Source: Moniliophthora roreri
Taxonomy: Eukaryota; Basidiomycota; Agaricomycetes; Agaricales; Marasmiaceae
NCBI GenBank assembly: GCA_001466705.2
Contig: LATX02000253.1
Coordinates: forward strand, 124,001 to 188,000
DNA: 64,000 nt
Direction: 5' to 3'
The position numbers and the translations under genes were made by a program. Positions 1 to 12,211 of this stretch are shown here, in pieces. Under the pieces are notes generated by a model. The model was not told where the DNA came from and did not search any database. It saw nothing but the letters and a program-made list of their open reading frames with translations. Numbering within the stretch: position 1 is the stretch's first letter; every line of letters begins with the position of its first letter.

Positions 1-1980
1 AAAATAACGGGCATCGTTGTAATCGCTGCGATCGAAACGAATGAATGCTGCCAAGCGACTACTAAAACCAAGGTCTGCCAGGGTGTTGTGTAGCGTGCCG
101 ATGAGAGAGCTCTTTCCAACGCCGGCAATACCAGAGATCCAAAGAACGGATTCACGTTCGTCACCCCGAAAGATCCAATCCATGATATTTTTCACGGACT
201 CGCGGCGAGTCCCTGAGAGACAGTGGGACTTCGGCCCCAATGGCATCCTGGGTGGCCTGAGCGGTTCAATCCTTCCCTTGAGTGCTGGATAATTTTCGAA
301 GGGGTCAGTATATGTAATCCAGCACCTACAATACGGAAGACTAACCTAATGTGGTCATGTTACGTTGGTTATCTAGTGCTAATACGGTAGTAGTCTTGAT
401 TTGAGTGTCGGTGAATTCATCCCGTAGCATTTTGAACGCTTCCGTAAACTTTTTGATTTTACCCGGTGCGTCCCAACGGTCGAGTATCTGCGCTATAACG
501 CCAAAGGTTAAACACCGGTCCTGAATGAGGACCAAGTTTCTTACCCATCCGGTTCTTCGAGCAATACTTGCTAAGGAACACGTAGCACTCTTCCGACTGT
601 TTGACTATCCTTCCGAACAACTCGGAAAAGTGCCCGCCTTGATTCAGAGCTTCATTCTCCTGCGCAATTTGATATGCTTCCAACATCGTTTGGTAGAGTG
701 CTACGATCTCTTGATCCTGGTTATTCAAGGCCTTTACCACCTTTGAAGAAATTCCGTGAGCACTTAACGCCACGTTTAAAAGTATAAGCATATACCTGAT
801 ATATTCCAGAAACAGCAAACCAAGCAGCCCGAGCTATATCATGAATCTATTAATTCATTAGTAAGAAGCAAAATAAAGCGCTAGTTCAAGTCTGCTCACC
901 TCCGACAGATTATCCAGAAACTCCATTATAGGCTCTACGGACGTGACGACGATATCTATGGTGTCGATGCGCCTAGCGACCTTCCGCATTTCGGTATCCA
1001 AGTGAGGCAGATGAGGGAGAGCTTTCCCTCGAGGATGACTTTTACCATCCGATTCAGCCAAAGGTTCCTGAGATTGGAATTTAGCTGCATTTGAAATGCG
1101 GCGCTCTTGTATACTGGGCTGGACTCCTTGAGCTTTATGCAATCCATTATCTCGAGGAGCATGAGATGCGCTCGGTGCATTATCGTACTTCTGAATTGTA
1201 TTTGAAACGAGTTCTTTTCGAGGCGTCAGGGTGGGAGAGGTGTCCCGGGTCCCAGCGCTACCAAAGTCAAGCGACTGTGCCGTAGTTGCATGAATCAAAC
1301 GAGGCATCTGCATGCCTTCAGGATGAGCCTCGAAATGCTCGTTCTCTTGATAAGCAGGAATTCGCATAGAATCATCTCTCGACATTTGGTTTGAGGGACA
1401 TCGCGACCAAGATATCAATAGCCTCAGGCCATCACTCCCACTGGTAAGGCGTTTCCTGTGAACATCCATGCGTTTCATTACTGCTCGCCAGGTTAACGTA
1501 AGGTATCAATTTTGTAAGTGAATACCAACGCACCTTGAGATTCCCCAGCCAGGTCACTAATAGGCACTTCTACACTGGCAAGGAGCTCATTACAGCGGAA
1601 CCTGTAGTGTTGAAAGAACTCGAAGAACAAAGAGTCGGTTTGTTCGACTGAACGTCTGAACATAAACCCAGTCAGGACATAGGCATCTACTTTCGAGTAT
1701 CAACCGACGTACAAGTGCAGGCCCAAATACCATCCATGTTGAGTGGCCGCCTCCGTGTTAACCTTGTACGTCTTGTGCGGCTCTCTCGACGAGGAATGTG
1801 TACGAAGGCTCGAGAAGCTGATACGAATGAAAGTCTTGTCTTTGGTTCTTAAACGTCCCTCAAGTTTGATGTCTACGTATAGTCAGATAGCCTTCTGCCA
1901 AAGAATCGGAAATACTTTCCTCTGATTTTGAAGTTGACTCTGGCACTGTCCTCGCTTCCCCTATCGAAAAAACTGATCAT
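1..1980 (-). CDS. C2-NACHT (STAND-type NTPase) protein, 3' end beyond the window
   Basis: Read on the minus strand, the N-terminal part (about 1980-1530) resembles a C2-like beta-sandwich, including a segment ending PISDLAGES. A polar linker follows (about 1478-858), then helical exons (about 850-460 and 460-350), then a NACHT start near 170-60 with LWISGIAGVGKSS as the P-loop, followed by RLAAFIRFDRSDYNDAR. The sequence stops in the NACHT domain at the window edge, so Walker B and the C-terminus are not visible. Exon order and the P-loop region match the plus-strand gene at 35573-39579, so the two are paralogues. Proteins of this type are fungal NLR-like signalling ATPases; a role in self/non-self or immune-like responses is inference from the family. 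The first exon is uncertain: the ATG at 1978-1980 is the best candidate. Confidence 0.75.
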
Positions 1981-4900
1981 CAGAGTCTGTCATAAATTCA
2001 TCGAGCAAATAACTACCGGCGCGAAGGTTGAGTCCTTATTGTTGGGGAGGTTGGTGATGAAGTGAGCATCGACAATGAAGGCACGAAGGAGCCCAGTCAA
2101 GAAGAGAAACTGAGTTATAGGACTAGGCACGAGGGTTCGGTGTGAGTGCTGTTTTGCGTGCTGAATCTATCGGTCCGCAGCCCCTCGAGATCCTCATCTG
2201 CCTTCGGCGTCTTGTGAGACCGTTCTTGGCACCGCTACAAGTGAAATGAAGCCTCAGGGGCTGCACGCAGTTGCGGGAGAATTCAGTAGCCTTTCACCTT
2301 AATCGTTTTGAAGCTGTTGACTTAGGGCGCTAAGAGAAGGCCGTCGGCGAAAAAGTAGGCGGAAAGCAAGCCAGCGGTTGACAGCCTCGTTTCTGCAAAA
2401 CTTTAAGATCCAATCAAGATCAGATCACAGCTCCAGAAGTCGAAATCATTCAGAGTGCCATGTGTAAATTTAGCTTTCAGAAATTAAATGCACGGCCTAC
2501 GATCATCAGCAAGCATTTGCCATGAATAAAGTCTACGTGCTGTCGTGCCCGCACGAAGTCGAATTTTGACAACACGTACGTGCATTGGTGAAGTCAATGA
2601 GGGAAGGAACCCAGGAGTAGTGAAGCCTGTGAAATGTGAAGTCAGAAAGACAGAAACTCAAATAAGGTGTGGGATGTCGATTTAGCTTTCCACCCCGTGC
2701 CTCGCTTTCCGCAATGTGTTTTCTGGAATCGGGACTTTGGATGCCGGAGATACCAGCCAGCGCATCCGTATGGAATATCTCTTCTGATGTTTTGTAATTG
2801 CTGATGTTAAGGGAGTATTCCAGCAAAGTCACTAGCGTTCGTGTCTATCCAGTGTGACGGTGGTCAAGAGAAAGGTCCGTTGGTCCACGGACCGTGCCCG
2901 GCTCCGAGCGTCACAGCGTTACCGGCGCAATTTTTTTTTCGTCCGGGTTCTCGCTATAGCCCCGACTCTGACTCCCCAATCGTTCCACAAATTTCTCAAG
3001 ATGGTCAATATTTTTTATGATCTCCGACCTGTCGGGCTCGGAACGAGAACCAAGTAATATTGTGTCTTCCTGGCTCCCATATTCCAAGTTGATTCTACAT
3101 ATCGTTGGGCGGTTAGGATGCGGGGCTGAGACCATACGATACCTCATGTTTCGAGGAATGAAGAGGCGGACATGTCATGAGAGCAGGGCAAGTGTGTCGG
3201 TATATCGCATTCCTACGATAGCTCGCTGACGAGAGAGACTACAGCAGATCCTTGTCTGACCAAAGAATTGACCATCATCGCGATGAAGCATCATGCATCA
3301 TGCCTGTCAGTCTGGAAAGCCGCTCAACATCGGGCTCAAATTTTCCCGTGTGAACACAGACAGCGGGTCTTTTGCAAGGCGTGTTCAACCGACATCTTGA
3401 TAGGAATGGGGTACATCTACCGTTGCCTGCATCACTCCTTTTCTTCAGCAGTACTTCCCCCATGTAGTACGTTACTACGTGCTCTTCGCTGATGACTTAC
3501 TAACTATTGTTTTACAATTATTCTGTTCCCTTGCTGGTTCCGCTTCATAGTGGCATGGAGATGTCGGATTTGTGCTATACCGTCGCTGCCACGTAGCCAA
3601 CTTCCAGCTTTCGGGGATGAACAACTCTCGAATGTAATGACGGTACCTCGAGTGCTATACTATACAATCACCGAGCGTCTATTACCTGCATCCAGTCGGA
3701 GGATCCGAGACCAGGGGAACGTGTTGCCTTTCGGAAATGGCCTTCATTCTGATCTCGCGGGTTGCGACGGGACCAGACATAATGGATCCAACGGGCTCTC
3801 CCACCTCGTCTGCCCGTCGGCCTCGGAGATCACGTTCAAAGTCCGCTACCTGAGAATTCATGTAATCTCGCTTTTTGAGGTACTCAGCTCCTCCGCCATG
3901 ACTGTAAGTAATTGTACATGTAGTTCGCACAGAGCGCTGACACTGACAGTGCTGTTTTTATTCTCAGAGCCGAGTCATTGGTGCGAAAATGCTGTCTGTA
4001 TACCCCATTCCAAAACATGTTGGCGAGTCTTGCATCCTCACAAGCATTTACGTCCTGTATTGAATATCACTCTAAGGAATCCATGATCTCGGCTCAGTAC
4101 CCCAGATCGATCACCTACGCGAGCGTCCCGTGCTAGCTTGGGTTTCCCCCTTTCGAAGGACTTGACGACGTCTTCCAAAGGAGTAAGATATTCAGGGTAT
4201 GTTAATTTTTCTTATACTATTCAAGTACCAACTTAGCTTTCCGCAGTAAGAGATATATAATAATCTCGGACCCAGGGTTGGTCGTCTGAGTCAAATTAAA
4301 TACTTCGAGGCGGCACTTGCAGTATGTCGTCAGCTGTTTTTACTGTAGCCCACGGTAACTGATGATTACATTCCAGATTGTGACGGAAACAGATTTTTCA
4401 GTACATCCACAAGTTCGTCATCGTACCTTACTTCGTCAAGCTTCCCCGGTAATGAGTATGCCAAACCTGGCTCTCTCTCTCTATTGCCGACTTCACAGCG
4501 CAATGCAGATGACGTTGAAGTGACAATCAATCAATCCCTGTCTTGATCTGCACTCGGGTATCTTACGCCAGTGCTTTGGTACCGCAAAGAGAGCATTCTG
4601 CTACTACCCAGGAAAAGCAGGCCCGACGCCATAATCTTCGCAAGACCGGTGTCGATGATCCTTTTGTGTACATCGGACAAATTCCTTGCCGACCTTGCTA
4701 TCGCAGCATCGGCGACAGGAGTGCCCTTTGGATGTACCTCGTTGGTATGGTAAATGGGCTTATACTTCCTGAAGAATAGAAGGTAGGTGTCCGTATCGTC
4801 TCACAAATAGTCTGATATGGATTTGGTTCACAGGGGCTGTCCATCTACCCTGCTATGCTTGGGGTTTCATATAGAGTTCATTATGTGGCACGTCAGCTTT

Positions 4901-5892
4901 GATGACTGAGAACTGTCTTATCACTGAACACGACATTCCTCGGCAGAGCATATGGGGCATCCTCTGGGACATTCGTGCATCAAAATGCAGACAAGATCAC
5001 ATCGGAAATGCAACGCTTCATCATTGCCTCAATCTCTGGTCGGCTCTTGTATCCGGTAACGCCCAATCTGGTGCAACACCCCATTCGATGTCGGCGTAGG
5101 GCCAACAAGCCTTTCGAGCACACCGTGCATACTTGCTGACATTCGCCAAACCTCTGGGTTTCGGCCTGGCGCCGCGCTCAATACCAGGCGCCTCATTATC
5201 CGTGATACCCATTTCGTCCGTTGTCTAAAAGCAGCAACTGCACTGGGCCATTATGTTAGTTTGATTTTTCTTGTACTCTGTTGCTGACCCTGTGCTGACT
5301 TGGCTTGCTTTTGACAGACATCCCGACATCTACCGCTAACGGCATCTGGATCTCTGACACGGGGTCTGTCAACCACTCCTTACCTATCCGCTGACGACAG
5401 CACGCACGTCAGGATATACTTACGGTCTTTATCACCGTCACCGTCAGTGCGGTTTCTAGTTTCTTCAGTGGCTAGATACATAGCGGAACGCACCCCTCCT
5501 TCACATCATACTGTTCCTTTGTTTATATTTCAGGTACATTCAGTATTCCCTGCTGTATATCAGATCTATTCTCCCTTCGTACCTAATTTACTAGTATTCA
5601 TCTTTCGCTACGTCCATGTTGTGATGCCCCCCGTACAATTTGCATCATCTATATTTTCTGAGTACTGTATATTGTACCTGTCGAAATTAATATTAGCTCG
5701 TACACCATCGAGCGTCAAAAGTGTAACGGCCTATTTTTAAGCGCGTCGTGGCGCCTAAAATTATCGGATTTGATCAGCTGCTTGTCCTCCCCCCCCCACA
5801 TTTACCTCGCTCCCCCTCGAAACTACCCTATTAAGCTCCCTAGGGCCTCTTTAACAGACTTCTAGAAGAGTCTAGACGAGATAGGCGTCCCC
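1981..5892. other. Gene-poor interval, possible decayed sequence
   Basis: About 3.9 kb with no protein family I can recognise on either strand. Short open frames exist (178 codons at 3550-4086 plus; 82 codons at 3682-3930 minus; small frames around 4540-5100), but none shows motifs, codon bias or convincing splice chains. The stretch 4540-5210 has broken frames that could be exons of a decayed gene. A short C-run lies near 5790, just before the kelch gene. Confidence 0.4.
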
Positions 5893-8719
5893 ATGGGCAA
5901 GAAAAAATCAACCAGTACAGCCGCCAAAGCCGCGAAAAAAGCGAAAGCTGAAAAGAAGGCTGAAAAAAGGACGACGAAGAAGGGCAAAAAGGACAAGAGA
6001 GAAGAAGAAGAATCTGATGATGATCTGGAGGCCATATTGGAAAAAGCATGTCCTTACTTTCACGCTTCGAGGGACAAAATTTTCTGAATCCTGTTTCCAA
6101 TCGCTAGATGCGCCAGGAATGGGAAGCGGCTCATACAGTAACGGAGGAAGTTGTCGAAGGACCACCAAGCAAGAGAGCAAACGCGACGATGACAGCGTGC
6201 CCGAGCGGTAACTACCTATGGTATATCGGAGGGGAGTATTTCAGTGAAGACGGGAGAGCTGTGCGTATCGAAGTTACCTTCTCTACTGAAACCTTTACTG
6301 ACCTTGTTTAGTATTTTGTAGGTCCAGATTGGCTCTGCACACACACTCTACATTGACGAGAACGATCAAAGTATAACGAAATCTTCCGATACACCCCCGA
6401 GAAGGTACGCTGGTCAATGTTATATTAGGAAATCCCCACTGAAGTCATGCCAAACCCAGGACGAATGGCGGACATTTATCTCTCCAACCTGTCCAGGTCC
6501 GAGGTCAGCACACGCCGTAGCTACGACACACAACAAGATATTCCTTTTCGGGGGAGAATTTTCGTCATTGCACCAAACCACGTTTCACCATTACCGGGAC
6601 TTTTGGTGCTTCGACATCAATAATCATGACTGGGAACGGATAGAAACCAAAGTGACCCCAAGTGCTAGAAGCGGGCACAGGTAGGTATGTTTTGTCTTGC
6701 AATACTGAATGAGACATGGTTGATCCAATCCTTGGTAGAATGGCGGTATGGAAACACTACATCGTGCTGTTTGGCGGGTTCTACGATCCTGGTATCACGA
6801 GTAGGTTTTGTATCTTATCCTTCCTCCTCTATGCTTATCACGTTTACAGCGAAATATCATAACGATCTCTGGCTCTTCGATACGCATGAATACAAATGGC
6901 GACAGATCGAATTCCGCGAAAACGATGCGAAACCCTCGTTGGTTGCCTTCCTTACTCTTTTAATCTACGCAATTAATGCATGAATCTCGCAGGCCTCGCA
7001 GCGGGTTCTCGTTCTTGCCTACTTCTGACGGGATAGTCTTGCATGGCGGTTACTGCAAGGAATACGCCAAGGGAAAACGGCCAGTCGGTGTGATGTTAGA
7101 TGATACCTGGTTTCTGAGGTATTCCACTTGAAATTTGTCAGTCTCCAGCGTCACGCGGTGCTGATCCTCTCCATGTAGCCTCTCCTTACCTACTATCGAT
7201 ACCACAGACCCAAAGTCTCCCACTGCCACAGCTACGTCAAAGAAAAGCTCCAAAGCGAGTTCAGAGCCCCCACTACAGGTGAAGTGGCACCGCCTTCGCC
7301 GACCTTCGACCGCGTACTGTCCTTCGTTACGCTCGGGGTGTACCATGACACCATGGGCAAATCGAGGGTATGGTGTGATGTTTGGTGGTGTCACGGATGA
7401 AGAGAAAGGTGAAGAGGGACTGGAGAGTGTGTTTCATCAAGATTTGTAAGTAGAAGAGCGTTTCTGCTGCCGTGTCCGTGCTGACTCTTCTCGGTCGTAG
7501 GAATGCATACCAATGGCCAGCTACTTTTACTGGGTCGGCAGCGAAGGGCAGATGGATGAGCCTGACGCTCAAGAAGCCGAAGAAGAAGGGTGTTGCCAAG
7601 AAGAAGAAAGTACAAGCACAACAGCAGCAAAGGAAGGCAAACGATGATTCAGATGACGAGAATGAGGACGAGGTACGTGCACCCCACTTTCTCTTTCTCG
7701 TCAGATTTGGCATTGATGATCCGTTACATCAGGAGCCAGATCCCGAGAATAACGAGACCCATATAGCAACACCTGCGGAAGACGACATAGACCCAGATGA
7801 CCCCCAGCTGACGGTTCCCATACCGAGGTATAACGCTATGCTGGCTGTAATACGAAACACCCTGTATCTGTGAGTAAACCCCTGATTTCGCCGGAGTTTT
7901 TATCTTTGGTCTTTCTAAGAATAGATCTGAATGCAATTCTCCAAATAGGTACGGAGGCATACTCGAAAGGGGAACACGGGAATACACTCTTGATGATTTC
8001 CATTATCTCCAACTCGACAAAATGGAGAAATGGGTATGTCTGAGACCACATAGCTGGGTGTTTGGTGAGGGCGAAGAGAGCGAGGACGACTCAGATGATG
8101 ATAGTGGAGACGATGATGAGAGTGACGAAGATGAAGAGGACTATGACGATGAAGGGGAAAATAAACGAGATGGGAAGAAGGATAAGAAGAAACAGGTTGA
8201 GGTGGTTGAAGAACCTGAGGCAGAGGTGCGTTTCTCTTACTTCCTGCGTCATCACAACTGATTATAGCATCAATTCAGCCTGAAGAAGAAACCGAGCCAG
8301 AGCAAGAACCAGAAGATTCACTTCGCACCCAGGCTCAAGCGTTCATGTCTGCTGCCAATACGAACACACCCGAAAACGCGTTGAGCACCCCGCTCCCAGG
8401 CGAGACCTTAGCAGTGTTCTACGCTCGATCGAGAGAATACTGGGCTCAGACTGCCCTCAGCACGACCTCGTCTGATACTCGAGGGAAGGCTCTGCGTAGA
8501 GACGGATTTGCGTTGGCTGAAGAGCGTTACGGTGTGTTTCGTTGGCCTTTTTCACCCGCCTTGGACGTGCACTTACGGTGAACAGAGGAATATAAACCAC
8601 TTCTGAAAGAAGTGGAAAAGATCCTTGCGGAAGCGGGCTTGGACGAGGAAGAGATGAGACGAAGTGCGCAGGCAGGAGGCTTAGGGCAACAAGCTGGGCA
8701 GAATAGGAATCGACGATGA
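5893..8719 (+). CDS. Kelch-repeat protein with DUF4110 (KLHDC4 / Kel3 type)
   Basis: Intact multi-exon gene of about 14 exons. The start at 5893 opens with the lysine-rich N-terminus typical of this family (MGKKKSTSTAAKAAKK). Kelch blades follow with repeated FGG motifs: IFLFGGEF near 6535, IVLFGGFYDP near 6770, IVLHGGYCKE near 7035 and GVMFGGVTDE near 7370. A basic, Gln-rich stretch (7565-7640) and a long acidic stretch (8075-8220) follow. The C-terminal DUF4110-like region (8395-8640) contains FYARSREYWAQ and KALRRDGF. The stop is at 8717-8719. The beta-propeller probably mediates protein contacts; the exact role is unknown in fungi. Splicing is unusual: the first intron (6046-6107) has a GC donor, and a 6-nt exon (6312-6317) is needed to keep family similarity. 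The exon join near 7119-7207 is the least certain. Confidence 0.9.
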
Positions 8720-9565
8720 AGGTAAGATGCAGCAGAAGCACTCGTTTCCTTTCGAATGGATGTTGATCTGAGCTATAGATAGGTGTATCGCTGCGAAATG
8801 TGTATCTATAAATCGGGTGTATCGATCCAGCAACTTGAAGTCTCTGATACCTCATGATAAGGCTATCATTATGACCCTACTCTGTATGTGCCGAACGTAA
8901 TCATATTGCGCAAAACGGATACCTGTCCCGACTCAGCGCTAGTGTGAAGCCTTCCACCCCCATCCTCTCTTCTGTCTTTGCCTTTCCTTCAATACTAATG
9001 AGTATAATGTTTATTCCATAGGCCTGGGCATCTCGGGACCCTAGCAAGCTCCTTGTGCTTAATGCTTCTAGGACCCACCGGCCATCGAGGTAATCATCGA
9101 AGCTACATTCGAGCTTATGATTCGCAGCGCTGACTTTCCTTCCAACCGATAGCCTCGGGCTTCTCACTTCTCGATGTTCTTCAAGCTCTTGCGGTGGCGA
9201 AAGGCATCGATAGAACCTTCATATCGGTCAACGTCGGGCTCGGCCATCGATAAGTTTCTAGCTCTCTGAACAGCACTGCCTGACGTCCCCAAAGGCGCTT
9301 TTTCAAGCGGTTTTCTCGGAATTCCCCAAGGGTATTCAATTGAAACGTATACCGAGACCGGACAGCCACGTGCTGTTGTCATTAATGTAAAGATCCGTCA
9401 AGTCTCCTTCGGCCGTCGCATCAAAATGGAAGTTCCCGCCGTTTTCGCCTTCGGGTTTCGCCTCTAGGTCCAAGACTTTCGATATAATTATCTATTTTAA
9501 TCGCCGGTCTCGGGAGTCAGGGATATATAAGGTGGTTCTAGCTCTCTCGTGAGGGACAACACATC
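8720..9565. other. Intergenic region with P450 promoter
   Basis: Spacer of about 850 bases between two plus-strand genes. I see no coding signal. The last 50 bases hold a TATA-like box that belongs to the P450. Confidence 0.5.
9522..9531 (+). promoter_or_regulatory. TATA-like box of the P450 gene
   Basis: The sequence gatatataag lies about 35-44 bases before the ATG at 9566. This implies a very short 5' leader. Assigned by motif and position only. Confidence 0.5.
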
Positions 9566-11465
9566 ATGTTTTCTCAACCACTTACTTCATACATTATATT
9601 TGGGATAATCCTGATCTTCATCATTATTTTAACTGTCAACTATTCACGGCGAGGCACTCTACCCCTTCCACCAGGACCTTCAGGTGCCATCTTAACCGGT
9701 GTCAAATCACTCATTCCGCGAACTAGTCCTTGGGTCAAGTATGCCACATGGGCCATTGAATACCACAGCACGTTCCCAACCCTGCCATTCACTGTATTCT
9801 CGCTGATTTATTATGTTCAAACAGGTGATATAATACACTTTCGCATCCACCGAAATCCTTACATCGTTCTATCCTCACCACAGGCCGTTCATGACCTGAT
9901 GAACAAACGTGCGGGAATGTACTCTGACCGCCCCTCACACACATTTTTCTTCGAATTGTGTGGCCGCGGAAAGTCGATTTTCAATATCAACGCTGGGAGT
10001 AGACATACTCGATATCGTCGATTACTCTCTCGCGGTCTGAATGGTAGTGCATACGTCGGTGTATTGGAAGAGCAATCTGCTCGGTTGGTCGAGAACATAA
10101 GAAAGCGGCCGAAATTGTACGAGCGATTCGTGCGGATGAACTCGTCCGCGGTCATCATGCAGGTAGCGTACGGCTACGACATTGCTTCTGCCGACGACAG
10201 ATTCATCAAGGTGGCGGAGGAAAGTGCAAAAATATCTGGACTGGCAATGGCACCTGGGAGGTGGGCAGTCGATTATTATCCGCTTTGTGAGTCTAGCCTT
10301 CATTCTTCCTCCGCTTCGGCCATTAACGATCCTTGTCTTAGTGAGGCATCTTCCGTCCTTGATGCCTTTTCATCGTCAGGCAGCAACGTGGAGAAAAAGG
10401 CTAGAAGAGCTGTCAGATGTACCACACAATTGGGCTAAGAAGCAGATCGTGCGTGCCCCCTGACATTCACATGACATTCGCTCATGATCATTCGCATTAG
10501 CTATCAGGGAAGTATGCCGACTCCTTCACTTCTCAACACCTCGCTCCCTCAGTAGGTTCCGTCACCCCAGAGAATGAGGATATCATTAAGTGGACGGCTG
10601 GAGGATTGTATGCCGGTGCTACAGATACAGTTGAGTTTAATCGATTTTGAGTTCAGACTGTGCTGACATACGAAGAAAGACCATCTCTGCCCTGCTCTCG
10701 TTTATCTTGTTGATGGCTCTATATCCAACAGTGCAAGCCTGTGCTCAGGCCGAAATTGACGGGTTAGGTGGGGAGATGCCTGAGGTTAAAGATCTGGAAA
10801 GATTAGAGTATCTACAGGCGGTATTGAAAGAAGTCTTGAGGTATGCACCTGTTGCGAACATTGGTATGTGGATGCTCTGCACTAGCCTCGTTATGATCGG
10901 GGCTGACGGAGAGGATAGCACTTCCACACAAAGTAACACAGGAAGATACTTACAAAGGCTATAGAATACCCGAGGGTGCGACGATTATAGCAAACGTCTG
11001 GTTCGTTAGCTATGATTTTTGCTCTTATCAAATCTTCATAGTCGTTCGACAGGGCAATAATGCATGATCCCTCGATCTACTCAAAACCATTTCAATTCGA
11101 CCCTTCACGCTTCACGAAGAAAGTAGGGGACCCTGACCCAAGGATCTGGGCCTTCGGATTCGGGCGACGTACTTGTCCTGGTTCGTCTTCGTATTTCCAA
11201 CATTCACAGAACAAACTAATGTAGAAATCAGGCTCCCAGTTTGCTGAAACCTCCTTGCTAGTATGCATGGCACGCATACTTTACGCCTTCGATATCAGAC
11301 TACCGAAGCACAGACCTATCCCGGTTGTGGAGTTCACTAGCGGTTTTACGAGGTTCGCTCATTGAGTCATTCCATTACATTTCACGGCACGGGTACTGAT
11401 TCTTTGATAGTCATGTAAAACCATTTGACATCGACATCGGAGAGCGCAGACCAAGTATAATGTAA
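9566..11465 (+). CDS. Cytochrome P450 monooxygenase
   Basis: Complete gene of eight exons: 9566-10286, 10342-10448, 10501-10629, 10680-10863, 10919-11000, 11053-11180, 11232-11352 and 11411-11465. The protein starts with a membrane anchor (about residues 8-26), then a proline-rich hinge (LPLPPGPSG). The I-helix oxygen-activation motif AGATDTT is split by an intron after the second-last Thr. The K-helix ExxR is EVLR, the PERF-like stretch is FDPSRF, and the haem motif is FGFGRRTCPG, whose Cys is the axial iron ligand. It should be an ER-anchored haem oxygenase using NADPH-P450 reductase; the substrate cannot be read from sequence. All splice phases join without stops, so it looks functional. 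The terpene synthase in this window lies 50 kb away, so there is no reason to assume a shared pathway. Confidence 0.93.
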
Positions 11466-12211
11466 AATAAATAAATATTACAGCATCCAGCAATCTCTAC
11501 TGTAGCATAATATGTATTACTCAAAGACAATAATAATAGGTATTATCTAGCATCGCCTACTTGAAAGGTATCATTCCCGCGAGCGGTTGCCTCTGTTTCG
11601 AATTCACGCAAATTCCCTTTTCAATATCGTTTGTCAGCCTTCTAGGGTTCCCGTGCTCCTTGACTCCCTTGACTCCTTTGCCGCCACCGAAACGTGGCCG
11701 GTAATCAATGATGGCTTGTACCGCCTCAATATCAAATCTCCCCGCTTCCCGAGTACTGCACCCATGGGGCAGGGCTCGCTATTTGGTTCCTACAGGCACA
11801 TCTCCATCCGATAGCGCCAATGGGTTGTTGGGAATGCCCGACACAGCAGTAGTTATGACAAGAGTAAAAGTTGGGCTGTGACATAATATCGGGAGTCTGA
11901 GCGGTAGCAAGGTCCACACTGGCAAGTATTGCTGCGGACCCGCTGCGATTTCGACGCATCCAGAACGCATTATATGCTGGGTAGATTTATGGGAATGATT
12001 GACACTTGGGGCTATAGTGAAGAGATATTCAATGGGCGGTGGTACTTTCACGGCTCTTGAGTACGCTCCTATCGGAAATCGATACGGTAGCTTTCCATGC
12101 AGAGACATCTTAGTATCGGTACGTCAGGCATATCCGCTGCACGGATATCTGGGAGCAATCATTACGACATTCCTAGAGTACATGACAAGAAAACTCAAAA
12201 AAGACACATTT
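11466..12211. other. Intergenic region
   Basis: About 750 bases between the P450 and the decayed 3' end of the F-box-like pseudogene. A minus-strand open frame of 109 codons (11779-12108) has no motif I recognise and overlaps other open frames; I do not call it. Confidence 0.4.

Noticed and set aside
3550..4086. Plus-strand open frame of 178 codons in the gene-poor interval
   Set aside because: No motif, no convincing start context, and an equally plausible frame on the opposite strand. Length alone is not enough.
11779..12108. Minus-strand 109-codon frame next to the F-box pseudogene
   Set aside because: Not in frame with, or similar to, the F-box-like family, and overlapped by equally long frames on both strands.
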